Source of the DNA: Epiperipatus broadwayi
Lineage: Eukaryota; Onychophora; Udeonychophora; Euonychophora; Peripatidae
Assembly: GCA_028023455.1 (NCBI GenBank)
Contig: JAQFVV010000448.1
Location: forward strand, 186,001 to 250,000
DNA length: 64,000 bases
Reading direction: 5' to 3'
Part shown: piece by piece, positions 10,761 through 22,739 of the stretch
How the letters are laid out: each line of letters opens with the position of its first letter
How positions within the stretch are numbered: position 1 is the first letter of the stretch
The notes under the pieces: model-generated
What the model was told of the DNA's origin: nothing
What the model saw: only the letters and a program-made list of their open reading frames with translations
Databases searched by the model: none
Program-made: the position numbers and the translations under genes

Positions 10761-12909
10761 GGTCAGTAACACCTGTTTGTTCTCTTACCCATACATTGCG
10801 TTTTCGATCTCTTCTTGTTACTCCCAACATACATCTCTCCATACTTCTTTGAGTGGTCTGAAGTCTCTGTATTGATCTTCTATTAAGTGTCCAAGTCTCA
10901 GATCCATAAGTAAGAACTGGTAAAACACATTTGTTAAAAACCTTTCTTTTCAAACACATAGGCATATTTCCTTTTAATATCAAGTTATTTCTACCAAAAG
11001 CACTCCAACCAAGTTTAATTCTATGATTAATTTCCTCCATTATGTTTCCATCTGTATTAATAATCTGACCAAGGTATTTGTAACTCTTAACTTCTTCTAA
11101 TTCATCATAATCAATCTTTATTTTCATATTTTGAGCAAATCGATTAAACATTACTTTAGTCTTTTTAACATTTATCTTTAGTCCTACTTTCCTATTTTCA
11201 TCTGATAACTCCTGCAACATTTCCTGCAGCTCCGAAGCATTATTTGCAAAAACAACTACATCATCTGCGAAATCTAAATGACTTAAATAATCTCCATTTA
11301 CTTTCACTCCTTTGGTTTCCCAATTTAATCCACAAAAAACTTCTTGCAGCACTGCTGTAAAAAGTTTTGGAGATATGGAGTCACCTTGTCTTACACCTTT
11401 CTCAATGTTGACTTTCCCAGTATCATTATGTAATCTAATTGTTGCTGTTGCATTTTTATAAATATTCTTTAAAATATGACAATATCCTGGATCTATACCT
11501 TGATGATCTAATGCTTTAATCACTGAAGAAATGTTTATAGAATCAAATGCCTTTTCATAATCTACAAATCCAAAACATAATGACAACTCATATTCATTTG
11601 TCCTTTCTATAACTTCTCTCAATACTTGAATATGATCTACTGTACTAAAACCACTTTTAAATCCAGCTTGTTCTCTTGGTTGGTGAAAATCCAAGGTTCT
11701 CTGTAGACGAGTTGTAATTATCTTGGTAAAAATTTTATATAAAACTGATAAAAGGCTGATAGGTCTGTAATTTCTAATATCTTCTTTATCACCTTTTTTA
11801 AATATTAATATTATTATTGCATTCTTCCAATCATCCAGTACATCTTTATCATTTAGACATTTGGTATATAACTTTGCTAATATTTTTTCTGTTTCTTCAC
11901 CTGCTTCTTTTAATATATCAATTATAATTCCATCATTACCTGGAGCCTTTCCTTTTTTCATACATTTAATTGCATTTCTCACTTCTTCATTTAAAATTCT
12001 GGGCAATTCGAAAGATGTAATAGATATAGGAGGTACTTGTTCTTTATTACTATATAATTCTTGATAAAAATCTTCTACCAATTTCATAATGTCATCCCTA
12101 TTTTTAGTAATAATTCCATCTTTTTTCCTTATTGCAGATATAAATTTCCTACCAATACCAAAATGTTGTTTTACATTCTTAAGACTTTTATTTTCTTCTA
12201 CAGCTTTTCTTGCTAGTTCACAGTTATACTTTCTTATATCATTTTCAACACTTTTCCGGACCATTTTACAAAATTCAAGATATTCAATTTTTTTTAATGC
12301 ATCATTCTTGTATATCTTCATATTCCTTCTTTTCTTCATAAGTTCTCTAGTCTCAGTAGAAATTTTATTAGTCAATTGCTGCTTTTTTCTACCAGCTATC
12401 TTTGTTGCAGTTTTTAAAAGTGTATCAGTTATTTTCATATTAATTTCATTCAAATCTGAATCATGTTCAAAATCTACTAATACTTGAAAACGATTTGTAA
12501 GTTCTAATTTAAATTCATTAGAATGTTTCTGAAGATTAGGAATATCAACTGTAAATATAGTTTTTCTTAATAATTTTTGTCTCTCTAGTTTTACATTAAC
12601 ATGTATCTTACCCCTTACTAATCGATGATCACTTCCTGTGTTAAATTTATTAAGAACATTACAATCTTGAAATATGTATTTCCTGTTAGTCAAAATATAA
12701 TCCAATTCTGCTGTACCTTCATTTGGATGCTTCCATGTCCATTTCCTTCTAACATTTTTCTCAAAAAAAGAATTCATAATATAAAGTTTTTCCTTCTCTG
12801 CAAACTCCACAAGTCTATGTCCTCTCTCATTTCTATTACCATAACCAAAATTACCTACAACACTTTCATCTTTCATTTGTTTACCAATTCTAGCATTAAA
12901 ATCTCCCAT
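10744..12909 (-). pseudogene. RTE copy B, endonuclease C-terminal half and reverse transcriptase
   Basis: A 721-codon open frame. Residues 2-6 are the GDFNA motif and residues 93-96 are SDHR, both from the catalytic core of the APE-like endonuclease. GKAPGNDG (320-327) opens the RT domain. [10 protein letters not shown] (448-457) is motif A with the first catalytic Asp; RQGDS (507-511) is motif B; FADD (547-550) is motif C with the catalytic Asp pair; YKYLGQII follows. All catalytic residues expected of an active RT are present. The protein copies its own RNA onto nicked target DNA. The start is not a natural start: the frame is simply entered after the frameshift near 12947. It runs out of frame at 10744. 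Confidence 0.9.
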
Positions 12910-13490
12910 AACAATTTTAAAATGTTGTTTACTCTGATCAAAAGCCTTTGTACATCCATATAAAAATCTTCTACTACTTCATCACTGTGAGAACTTGTTG
13001 GGGCATAAACCTGAATTATCTGCATTTGATATCTGATATTAAGTTGTATAACTAATCTTGCCACTCTGTCTGATACACCATCAATCTCCACAATATTGTT
13101 CTTCCACTTTTTATTTATAATGAATCCTACTCCACTTGTATTTCCAATATTTGTGCCTTTATAATAGAGCATATGTCCACTTTTTAAATCAATTGTCTCT
13201 TCACCTTTTCTTCTAACTTCACAAAGTCCAATAATATCCCATTTAATATAAGAGAGTTCTTCTTCTAATTCTTGCAATCTTCCTTCACTTGAAAGTGATC
13301 TGCAGTTGTAAGTACCTAAATAAAAAGTCATCATCAAATGGCAGCCTGGGTCCACCTCCAGGATATTCTTAGCACCCTCTGCCTTCGGCCACCAACAGCT
13401 GCCTTGGTTGACTTTACAGCCTCCTGGGATTAAGGGCCATGCTTTATTTTTGTCTGTCATAATTGTATAATTGGGAAAAATCTTTATCAT
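12873..13490 (-). pseudogene. RTE copy B, N-terminal half of APE endonuclease
   Basis: A 205-codon frame whose residues 60-64 (TYNCR), 91 (E of LCEVRRKGE), 140-146 (SDRVARL) and 162-165 (YAPT) are the first conserved blocks of the APE-like endonuclease, with the metal-binding Asn62 and Glu91 intact. The natural start is probably Met53 or Met54, just before TFYLGTYNC; the upstream codons read like 5' untranslated sequence. About residue 179 the frame is lost: a T-run on plus at 12946-12948 is one base shorter than needed to continue into GDFNA of the next frame. The two frames overlap at 12873-12909. Confidence 0.88.
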
Positions 13491-13791
13491 TTACACAAAC
13501 ATTCATTCTGCCTTATCAGGCACTGAGAAGAAAGATCATGGTGTTTCTTGATCTTAAACTCAGAGGTAAAAAGCCAATAAACTCACCACGCTGGCTAATG
13601 CGTGTTGGTGAGCAGCCCATCCATGCTCATATACTATATGAATAAACATATAGTAATAACAGCTGCAACGACAAGAACGTATGGAGTGGACATTAGGAAT
13701 TTGCCCTGCTCGGTTCCTTTAAGGCCTCCAAGAGGAATCAAAGGGTCTCCTTTCAGTTAATAGCAAACTCCTTTCTACAGCCTATAAATAT

Positions 13792-14400
13792 ATATTTAAT
13801 TAATTATAAATAAAAAACAACCGAAATACTTATCTTGTCTCTAATCTCACAATATGCTACTAAATAGAAAATAAAACAAGGATTTAAAAACTGGAAGTTG
13901 GCAAACTCAGTAATATCTTCTTTTCTGTTTTCTCTTTACTATGTGTGTGTGGGGAGGGGGGGCACTTGTGGAGAGGCTTTTGTGCTGTCATAGGTTATTT
14001 AAATGTTTTCTTTTTACTTTTATCTAATTGCACAAGTTATATCTATCTCCACTCCTCAGTAGATGGTTTTGTCTCAGTATTATGACAATGCATTTACTAA
14101 AATAATATCTATCCAGATTTTAAAATTATAATCTAATGTTATTGTTTTTTTTTTTAAAAAAATCAGATTTCTAGATATAAGCTATAATGTTATTCAGCAC
14201 TGACCTTTTTAGAATCATTGTAATTTTGTTTATTTAACTGCCAGACTTCACATTTGCAATCAGTTCACTTTTTAATATTCTGAACACGTTTTTTCAATAG
14301 AAAAGATTTAAAAATAATTTGGAGGTGATTTGGTTAATTTAATTTAGGTGACTTTAAGTAAAACAATTGAGATTTGCTTTGTTATTTTAATTTTTTTTTT
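13792..14400. other. No gene seen
   Basis: AT-rich sequence with a short G-rich stretch near 13945-13965; nothing recognisable. Confidence 0.4.
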
Positions 14401-14477
14401 ATATGTCAAAGCATTGACCCGGAAGCGAACCAGGGCCAGCTGCTTGGAAGTCAGCTATGCTAACCGTTAGGCCATCT
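14401..14477 (-). repeat. tRNA-Gly(TCC)-like retropseudogene or mini-SINE, copy 3
   Basis: On the minus strand the order is ATGGCCTAACGGTTAGCA (D arm/A box), TAGCTGACTTCCAAGCAG (anticodon arm with TCC in the loop), then CTGGTTCGCTTCCGGG (T arm/B box). This is closer to an ordinary animal tRNA-Gly(TCC) than the other copies and lacks their insertion before the T arm, but ends in the same GCTTTGACATAT-type sequence. That links the mini-SINE family to a tRNA-Gly ancestor. A mispaired acceptor stem argues against a working tRNA gene. Confidence 0.65.
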
Positions 14478-16109
14478 TTTCATTTTTGAAGGATATGGCG
14501 TATGCACGCAAGCAACAAATATCCTAATCAGGGGATCACACTGTGTGTTGCACAAACGCAGTGAACTATTTAAAAGCTAGTTTACTTTTTTATTAAATGA
14601 TATAATCGAAATATGAAACTTAAAAGAGAAAAAGATTCTAAATAATATTCATAAAATGGAAAACTATGTGTTTTTTGTCTTTGACATACAAGTTTGCTTT
14701 CAAGTTATTCATTTTTATAAACACCGTTGCTTCTCTGTATCCAGACTGCACTTTCCTTTCCCCCAATAATCTTCAGATATTTCAGCCCTCAAGAGCTTAT
14801 TCATATTATATATTTTTTAAAGAAGTGATTTATAATTTAATCAGATGGTTTACAATTTTGTATGGAAATGTCTTCTTGTGTGTTTTTTTGTATTCCATAG
14901 AATATATCTTTTTCACAGACACTTCTTATTAGATGATATTATTTATACAATATATTTAATTTATTTGCTTTATATATTTTTAAAAAAACCATTGTTCATA
15001 ATCAGATTCAGGAATGAAAATCCTAGGTTGCAAAGAGCAACCTGAAAAATGCAAGATTGTGGCATCTGAGAACAAGATTTTAGATAGGGGAAAATATATT
15101 TATTATTCATGCTTCAAGAAGAAAAATGGTATGGCTTCAAACTGCATGAAAAACAATGCAAAAGCTATGTAATGGATAACTAATTAAAATCAATTTGATT
15201 TTATGAACTAACACAATTTTACTCACATACAAATTTATGGCTCAACAATTCAAATAGGTGGGGGGAGGGTCTGAAAAAAATTATAACCAGATACAGACAA
15301 AATGGAAAAATTAAAATTGGAAAAAAAGGTCGTAGAATAATAAGAATATTGAAGCAATAATAAAGCAAAAGAATGACTAATAAAATTGTGTGCATTTATC
15401 ACTTTTATTATAATACATTTTTTAAACAGCCAAAATGCTCTAATTTTACAGACTAAAAAGTCCCTATGTCAAATTGATTGCATTATTGGCTTCTGAAAAT
15501 GCAATATTTTAAACTATAATAAAGAAAATGTCAAAAGATATAGTGGTAACTAATAAAAGGTCAAAATCCAAAATATAAAGATGTTTTGGAGTAATTGAAT
15601 AGAAAATTCCAAAAGAGAATCTAGAAAAAAATGAGATGCATCTTTCATAGAATTTGTGAATTAAAAAAAAATTTTTTTCTGTAAAAATTTTGTTATGTCA
15701 ATAAATATATTTTTTAAATAAAAATTTTTTTTTTTTTTAGCCTAGATAGGTTTGTTGAAAAATGCTAATAGGTTGTATATAATTAGCATAGCAATAGAAA
15801 AATACTAAACTACCACAGAAAAGAATATATAGAAAATTACAAAAGCATTAATGATGAATATTTCATACAGAAAAACTCTCAATAATCAAATATGTTAAAT
15901 TCCCAAAAAAAAAAAAAAACAATACCAGAATTAATAGCATTGCAGATTACAGAGAATTGAGAAACAATTAATAAAAGTATTGATCTCCTGTCAATTGACC
16001 TGGAAAAATAATCAAGGATTTACAGATTGGAAGAAATCAATTTATGCCCAAAAAGTGTTGTTTGTGTTGCATATATATCAGTGTGCATATATATATATAT
16101 TTAAACTTA
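14478..16109. other. No gene seen, up to the gap
   Basis: AT-rich sequence with A and T homopolymers (for example 15730-15739 and 15904-15919). Short open frames at 14666-15045 have no recognisable features. Confidence 0.4.
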
Positions 16110-16609
16110 NNNNNNNNNNNNNNNNNNNNNNNNNNNNNNNNNNNNNNNNNNNNNNNNNNNNNNNNNNNNNNNNNNNNNNNNNNNNNNNNNNNNNNNNNNN
16201 NNNNNNNNNNNNNNNNNNNNNNNNNNNNNNNNNNNNNNNNNNNNNNNNNNNNNNNNNNNNNNNNNNNNNNNNNNNNNNNNNNNNNNNNNNNNNNNNNNNN
16301 NNNNNNNNNNNNNNNNNNNNNNNNNNNNNNNNNNNNNNNNNNNNNNNNNNNNNNNNNNNNNNNNNNNNNNNNNNNNNNNNNNNNNNNNNNNNNNNNNNNN
16401 NNNNNNNNNNNNNNNNNNNNNNNNNNNNNNNNNNNNNNNNNNNNNNNNNNNNNNNNNNNNNNNNNNNNNNNNNNNNNNNNNNNNNNNNNNNNNNNNNNNN
16501 NNNNNNNNNNNNNNNNNNNNNNNNNNNNNNNNNNNNNNNNNNNNNNNNNNNNNNNNNNNNNNNNNNNNNNNNNNNNNNNNNNNNNNNNNNNNNNNNNNNN
16601 NNNNNNNNN
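16110..16609. other. Assembly gap of exactly 500 N
   Basis: All positions are N. The sequence on both sides shares the 14-mer ATATATTTAAACTT (16095-16108 and 16610-16623), so the true gap may be small or negative. Open frames drawn through it are meaningless. Confidence 0.99.
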
Positions 16610-16611
16610 AT

Positions 16612-17130
16612 ATATTTAAACTTCTTTGAATTAAAAAATTGTAATCTCTTTCAGTTGTCAATCTTTAGTGTCCATATAAATATTTTAAAACATAAAGGTG
16701 GGTATCCATTTTTATCATAAAAAAGTTGTCATGACAACAAACATAATAAAACTTGTAGTATTATTTGGTATTATTTAGATATGAACTGTTTTCATATATT
16801 TACATTTATAAACCAATTTAGCCTTGAATATTGTTAGCTTTATTATCTAAATAATACATAATTTCAGTGCAGTTTGAAAGTTAATGTTGATTTCTTATTA
16901 GTCTGTTTTCAAATCAGGTTATATTTACCTGATTAATGATTTTATTTTTTTTTGAAATTAAAAAAAAAAAATTTCTTTCAGTCAAGAATCAATCTTTAGT
17001 GCCTAAATAAATATCTTAGACCATAGATAAAGCTGAATATCTACTTTTAGAACAAAAACATTGCCTTAACAACAACTAGATTAAGATTCTTGGTATTGTT
17101 TAGGTGTAGACTGCTTCCATGTATTTACAA
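16612..17130 (+). repeat. Two direct copies of a dispersed repeat, one with an X-box-like dyad
   Basis: Copy 1 at about 16612-16806 and copy 2 at about 16945-17130 share the order CTTTCAG, then ATCAATCTTTAGTG-type sequence, an ATATAAATA-like block, and a GTTGxCxTxACAAC-like dyad followed by a TATTGTTTAG-like block. In copy 1 the dyad GTTGTCATGACAAC (16725-16738) is a perfect 14-bp palindrome. A third copy lies inverted at about 37775-37950. The repeat is at least 170 bp; I do not recognise the family. Confidence 0.6.
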
Positions 17131-18239
17131 TATATATATATATACACACACACACTGTTGGCTACTATTCACAAATCTATGTTATTCACTAAAAACTTTA
17201 GAAGCAAATAGAGCAGATATGATGGACCACAGTATGTAAAATGTCACATTGAAGTCTGTTAACAAGTTGCCTCTAATTTTCCTTGAGGCAAAAAATTTAA
17301 TTTACTTATATAATAAATGTAGTACAGAAACTTTTCATAAATGTTTCTTTTATACTTCCACTTTTTCTTTCTTTACTTGTATACTCAAAATAATTTACTG
17401 GCAACAGATTATGTGGCACAATTCCTAGAAGTATCCAAAAAATTGTAAATAATATTTCTAACTATATTTTGAATTAGCTCAAATGAATAAAAAATAAATA
17501 TAAATCTTTATTTAAAGACCATTGCAAGACAAAAGTCTTTCTAACAGTTCCTCATAAAGAAATTGTGAATGAGAAGCTATTCACCAACTTATTCTTTAAC
17601 TAAAAAGGGATAAGTAATTATTTTACAGACCAATATTGGGTGGTTAACAAATAAATTACAGAGTCGCTATAAAAAAAGTCTTTAGATCTGATTAGAACCT
17701 GAAATATCCAGATGTAATTCAAACCCCTTTGCAAGTGAATGCATTATCTTGCATAATAAGTTCACATAATGCAAAATGAAATTACAATATATGTATCCAC
17801 ATGTAAAATAAAAACAAAATCACAATGTGTGTATGCAAAATGTAATCATAATACAGTATATATATACACAAACTAAAGATATAATTAATAAAAATCTGGT
17901 GGTATACTTTTAACACTTTTTTAAATGATCATGTAATGAATTGATAATGAACTCATCTACTAGCATCAACAAGTTAAAAAACATTTGAAAACTTTTCATA
18001 TATAAATCTAGCACACTAATTAAACAAAAAATGTCAGAGAAAAATAATTACTCTGCCAAATACAAGCTATCCAATGACAAGATAAACTATATTACAAAAT
18101 TACTCTGTAGTTGAGTTTGCTAATAAATTATCATTCCTTTCACTGGAAATATTCATTTGATCATGCTTCTAGTAAAGCAACATATTTCTGATACCTAAAA
18201 CTTAACAAGCAGTCCATTCTTGGAGGTTCTACTTTAAAC
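17131..18239. other. No gene seen
   Basis: AT-rich sequence starting with a (TA)n(CA)n microsatellite at about 17130-17155; nothing supported. Confidence 0.4.
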
Positions 18240-18425
18240 GTGTATTTTAATCTGTTTTATATGTAAATAAAGAGAGTTCACTGCTATTATGTGTATTTAA
18301 TATTATATTAATAATTAATTTTTATACCAAGTGTATAATATATTAATAACTAACTTTGAGAATGTATAAATTAATCTTAATATGATTTTTTACTCCATTT
18401 GATATGCAAAAGAATGATGATGGTG
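18240..18425 (+). repeat. Probable left LTR segment of the decayed gypsy element
   Basis: About 160 bp align with 24085-24200: an AATAAA-G-AG-TTCACT block, a TATTATGTGTATTTAAT block, an AATAAATTAAT-like block and a CATTTGATA end. They lie in the same orientation on either side of gag and integrase remains, as LTRs would. Similarity is modest and the outer boundary cannot be fixed. Confidence 0.45.
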
Positions 18426-18634
18426 GTGTAATGAGATCTTGCGATTGCATTTGTGTTAGAGCTATTCTCATATCTCAGTTTTAGAGAAGGAACTTTATAA
18501 CATATGGCTAGGATAGGGTTTATGAAAAAGTTTTATAGGGATATTCAGAAAATTGAGCAAAACCGAATTAAATTAGCAATATTCATAGGGATATGTGTTT
18601 GATCAAATGTGAAATTTTGAATGCATCTGCTGTT

Positions 18635-18830
18635 CTTTAGCCACCTATAAAATTTTTGGTGCACAAATATTACCTGCTCATTTCTCAAAATTAACATTTG
18701 ATAAAGCTATTGATCAATTCACCAATTATTTTTGCCCCAAATTAGTTGTGAATATGCGGCCATATCAAGGTGAAAATGAGTTTGTTGTAGATTTAGTACC
18801 AATCTCACGCAATTAAACTCTAGTCTATTA
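18635..18830 (+). pseudogene. Ty3/gypsy gag remnant
   Basis: About 43 codons are open in one frame: ATYKIFGAQILPAHFSKL, then TFDKAIDQFTNYFCPKLVV and an NMRPYQ end. In gag proteins of K02A2.6-like gypsy elements the block TFD..(V).L..YF.PK..V...R..F is a conserved part of the capsid region. After it the frame decays, though EFVVDLVPISR continues the expected (E)SV.DF(V)A.LR.L pattern. The gene would encode the capsid that packages the element's RNA. Confidence 0.65.
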
Positions 18831-19148
18831 TTTTAAGGCATTCATAGAAGCTCTTAGACAGGTTTATCTGTAAAATGAAAGATCATATCTTATGCGTTTC
18901 CCTGATATTGCTAAGAGAAAATTCTGCCAGTCTGGTAACACAATTATTAAATAGTAATTCTGACATAAAAATCAGGCCTTGTTCAAACAAATCATTGTTA
19001 GATAGGGAAAAGACTTGCTATTGTTTTGATTTAAACCATGCACTTTCTTAGAATATATATATATATATATGTATATCAGGTGTGAAGCATCCACGCATTG
19101 AATGGAATGAGTACTTTCATAGAAAAATTCACTAAGACTTTCAAATGC

Positions 19149-19590
19149 TTTACTTTCAATTTTTTTTACCAACAGTTCAATTATTTTTATATATGCAAAG
19201 AATGAACTTGACTAATGCATTCACATTGATTATAAGAAGTTCAAACAATGCTAAGATCTAATTTACAGTTAAAACTTTTAAGAATGTTAAAAGGATTTGG
19301 AAGATAAAAATATATTGATAATGTATTATCTATATTTAAACTAATCATCATCTGATTAGACTGAGCAATTCAAATTCATTATTTTTTTTATATGGAATTA
19401 CTGTTGACTTTCAATTTCTTTTTACCAACAGTTGAATTGTTTTTATATATGCAAAAAATGAACTTGACTAATGCATTCTTATAGATTATAAGAAGTTCAA
19501 ACAATGCTAAGATCTAATTTAGTTAAACTTTTAAGAATGTTAAAAGGATTTGGAAGATAAAAATATATTGATAATATATTATCTGATTTA
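19149..19590 (+). repeat. Tandem duplication, ~185 bp, period ~259 bp
   Basis: 19149-19340 and 19408-19590 match closely (ACTTTCAATTT...ACCAACAGTT, then TGAACTTGACTAATGCATTC, then AAGAATGTTAAAAGGATTTG). The copies lie in tandem inside the decayed gypsy element. Confidence 0.85.
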
Positions 19591-19909
19591 CAGATAAGAG
19601 AGTTTAAGATTTTTCTAGATATATAATATATACTAGGTGCTATTACATAAAAATTGTTGTAGCAAGTGAAACAAAAACATTATAAAAAAAAAAGAAGTGT
19701 GCTTCCATTCCTAAAAGTCAGGCTTCATCATTGATATATATATATTAAGGATTTTACAATAAATGAAATCTTATTGTCTTGTAATTTGCATCATTCGTTA
19801 GATAGAGATGCCTTCCATAAATCCCCACACTTACTACTATTATTTCTTGAAATGATAGAAATATCAGATCCTGAATTGATCTCCATTATAGTTAGCATTT
19901 TGTTTGTAA

Positions 19910-21851
19910 TGTAACCCGAACCCTCGTCTATATATCTGCGGACACTAGTTCTCCTTCTGGCTTTCTATTGACGATTCCCTTTTTACGAACCCGCTGTGTT
20001 CTGTCGTCCGGGGTTACATAATGTTTTGTGAAAATAGTTTCAAACACATATACACGTACGTTTTATTTGTTTCATACCTAGATTCAGATTGAATCCGAGT
20101 AATAGGCGCCAGGAGAACCTTTTTCAAGCTCGCCACGCACGTGCACACGCTCACTCAACTATATCACAGAACATGCCCAAGCATCGCTCCAGCGGACAGC
20201 AAGAAATGAACACAGCCACTATTTCCGAACTATATCGCTCATTACTCTTAACACACTATTGACATGCCTTTATCATGGTTAGGCCCGCCCTATATCCCCC
20301 AGAATAAATCTCCCAAAACTTAACCTTAACCTAAGAATGGTACGACAATTATAAATGCTATAAATATACTTAACGCTTAACTAACATATTAAATGCACCC
20401 ATTCAAATTATATAAAATAGATCACTCCCACACTCATTCAACATTGGTTAAATAAATTTGAAATTCCAAGCGATCAATAAAAGAAACATTAATTAAGTGA
20501 ATGATTTATTTGTAAACTGGGTAAATGAAATTATTATGCAGATATATAATTTAGTAAGTCTAGATAACACAATTACGGAAGCGAATATTAACTTACATAG
20601 ATCTTTGCTGAGTATTAATTGTACATATTATACTGGTTGAGTTCTTTAGTGGTTCGGTTGGTCATCAGCAGTTTAATCATTTTATACTTAATGTTTGTAA
20701 ATCGTTCTCCACTTTAAAGTATTTATCTGGTGCATGAATGTGTAAGCAAATGTTAAAATAACTACCTGTGGGACGAGAAGACTGTAATGGGATCCTGAGC
20801 GATATTTTATTAATTCCGCATGTCGGTTCTGGGTGAGGCTTCCAGGGTGTGTGTGGTCCTTGAGTTCATTTTCTCCGAGGTTGAGAGCATTCTAGGACGA
20901 TCAGCAGTGCCAGGTGCGAAGGTTCGGCGGCCAAGCCGCGAATTTTGGATTCAGCAACACATTTCGGCTACGATATTACACAAGTGTAGGTTAGGAAGTC
21001 CAAGTACTTAATCGGAAGCTCCGCAAAAAATTAATAATACTTTCCGCTACAATTCAACTTAATTTCGCCTTCAACAACTTTCAATTTTGTGTGCTTTTTC
21101 GGTTCCGTCTCGCCTTTTTCTTCTCTCCTCTTTCCCGCCGTGACACCTTGAATTTTTCCTCCAATCTCTATCATGCACTCATAAGTCATTAGTTCTTATT
21201 TGCTAATCAAGGATCCTCTTTCTTTAATAGTTTCTGTGACATTTGCACCACGTGGGAATTTAATTTAGTTTTTCCATTTTTCTTACATATTGTTTTAGCC
21301 GGAGTCAGAAGTCTAAGTAGTACAATAGCAGTGTACACTTTTTATCACCTCTGCTTCTAAATTTGGATTGTTATCTAGACTTTACCAACATACATCCTGC
21401 TTATTGTTTCAACTTCTCTAAATTTGACTCTACTAATTGCCCCCCATTCAAAATATCTTAGATCGCTTGGAATTTTTTTTACCTATTACAGATTAATTAA
21501 TTTACTTATTTTTTTTTTCCTTCCCTTTTGTTCAAAATGATTTAATAAATTTTCTAATTTGTTCTCGAACATTCCGTTTCTTTTAAAACGAAATGACAAA
21601 AAAAAGCAAACTTGACAAATAATGATTATAATAAATTAATTCCTCAAAAAATAAAAACTCTTTTAATTTTATTTCAATAAATCTGACAGGTACTCATGTA
21701 TAGCTGCGATCTGCTTTAGACACGGCTGTTTCTCGTTTATTCTTAAAACAAGATCGCTTTGTTAAAAAGTTTTGTACCCGTCATTTATTTCGTCGTTAAT
21801 ATATATATAACTTTCCTAGGTTCAAACCCTATGTAACGCTATTCCGTTACA
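19910..21851. mobile_element. LTR-like block (candidate solo LTR, 1.94 kb)
   Basis: Starts TGTAACCC and ends CCGTTACA, giving the TG...CA ends of an LTR with a short TGTAAC/GTTACA inversion, and is flanked by GTAA on both sides (19906-19909 and 21852-21855), a 4-bp duplication usual for gypsy-type insertion. It is less AT-rich and has more CpG than the surrounding relic. There is no coding region with recognisable domains; the 63-codon frame at 20820-21011 is not convincing. The length is large for an LTR. A similar start (TGTAACGG) occurs at 45474. Confidence 0.4.
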
Positions 21852-21949
21852 GTAATAAACTACATTTGGAAGATTTTCTACCTTCACATTTTATATGTTA
21901 TGTAATACAAACTTGTTATTTACAGATTTTCTTTATACCTTGACTTTTT

Positions 21950-22739
21950 TGCTGCCATTGTGGAAAACGGTTACATGATGAATCAGAATTAATTCAAATC
22001 TCTGATTATTTTATGAGCAGATTGGACTAGGCCTCATAATTTCCAAAGCTTAAAAAACATATAGTTAAATCTAAGACTTTATTATGACATAGCAGATTAG
22101 ATTTTTTTAGTAGAGATCTCAAAATGTTTCTTGCTAACAAAAATAATGTCAGATTTGAAGCATTAATTCCATTATGAATATTAATCAAGATAAAGAAAAA
22201 TTACTCCTACATTGATAGACTTTAACTTCAGTGGTTAGAGTTAAAAGTTTCATATTTTTATGAAAAAGAATGTCCAGCTATTGCTAAGCATCCTGACAAC
22301 TGAGAAGGGATTCAAGGGCTACAGAGGTTAAACATTTGTTAATGCGTATTTGTAAAAATGTGGCACAGATATAGAAGAAACACCTTCCACACAGATGCCT
22401 TTTAGCAGATTTCCTGCTAAAGATACAGTGGAGTAAAATATAAGTAATAATAATAAAAAAATTGACAATAAAACACTGACTTTCTGGACTGGGAACAATC
22501 TTGAAACCCAGAAACTCTTAAAATTAACTTATTAAAGATAATCAAATAACCACCTAATTATTCCTCTGAAATCATCTAATCAAGATGACATAATTGAAAG
22601 TATTTGCATTATAAGAGCCCATGAGTGATCATACCACCAGATAATCAAAAACAAACATTCATTTACTGCATTGTGGTCTACTATGGAAGAAAAAGATATA
22701 TGTTTTGTTTTTATATTTTTGTACCCAGACATTAATTCA
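21950..22739 (+). pseudogene. Region expected to hold gypsy pol, not recognisable
   Basis: By position between gag and integrase this should be RT/RNase H to the integrase N-terminus. I find only scattered short readings in broken frames and cannot assign any RT motif. It may be deleted or too decayed. Confidence 0.3.

Larger units (their letters stand above)
10483..13791 (-). mobile_element. Full-length RTE-type non-LTR retrotransposon (copy B)
   Basis: The element body is 10492-13782 (3291 bp) on the minus strand, flanked by a 9-bp direct duplication TATAAATAT at 10483-10491 and 13783-13791. Its 3' end is a short (ATG)n tail, seen on plus as repeated TCA at 10492-10503. The ~3.3-kb size, the single endonuclease-RT protein and the microsatellite-like tail are typical of the RTE clade. 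The 5' untranslated region (about 13335-13782) is GC-richer than the surroundings. Three lesions break the reading frame: a frameshift near 12947, a frameshift in the T-run at 10745-10752 and a stop at 10668-10670. Copies A, C and the scrap at 167 derive from the same family. Confidence 0.93.

Noticed and set aside
11861-12963. Plus-strand open frames of 67-132 codons inside the full-length RTE
   Set aside because: Antisense of the RTE endonuclease-RT protein.
14401-14477. A functional tRNA-Gly(TCC) gene
   Set aside because: D arm and anticodon arm are good but the acceptor stem does not pair properly and the sequence ends like the SINE family.
15980-16720. Long open frames through 16044-16720 on both strands
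   Set aside because: They run across 500 N; the readable parts are short AT-rich flanks.
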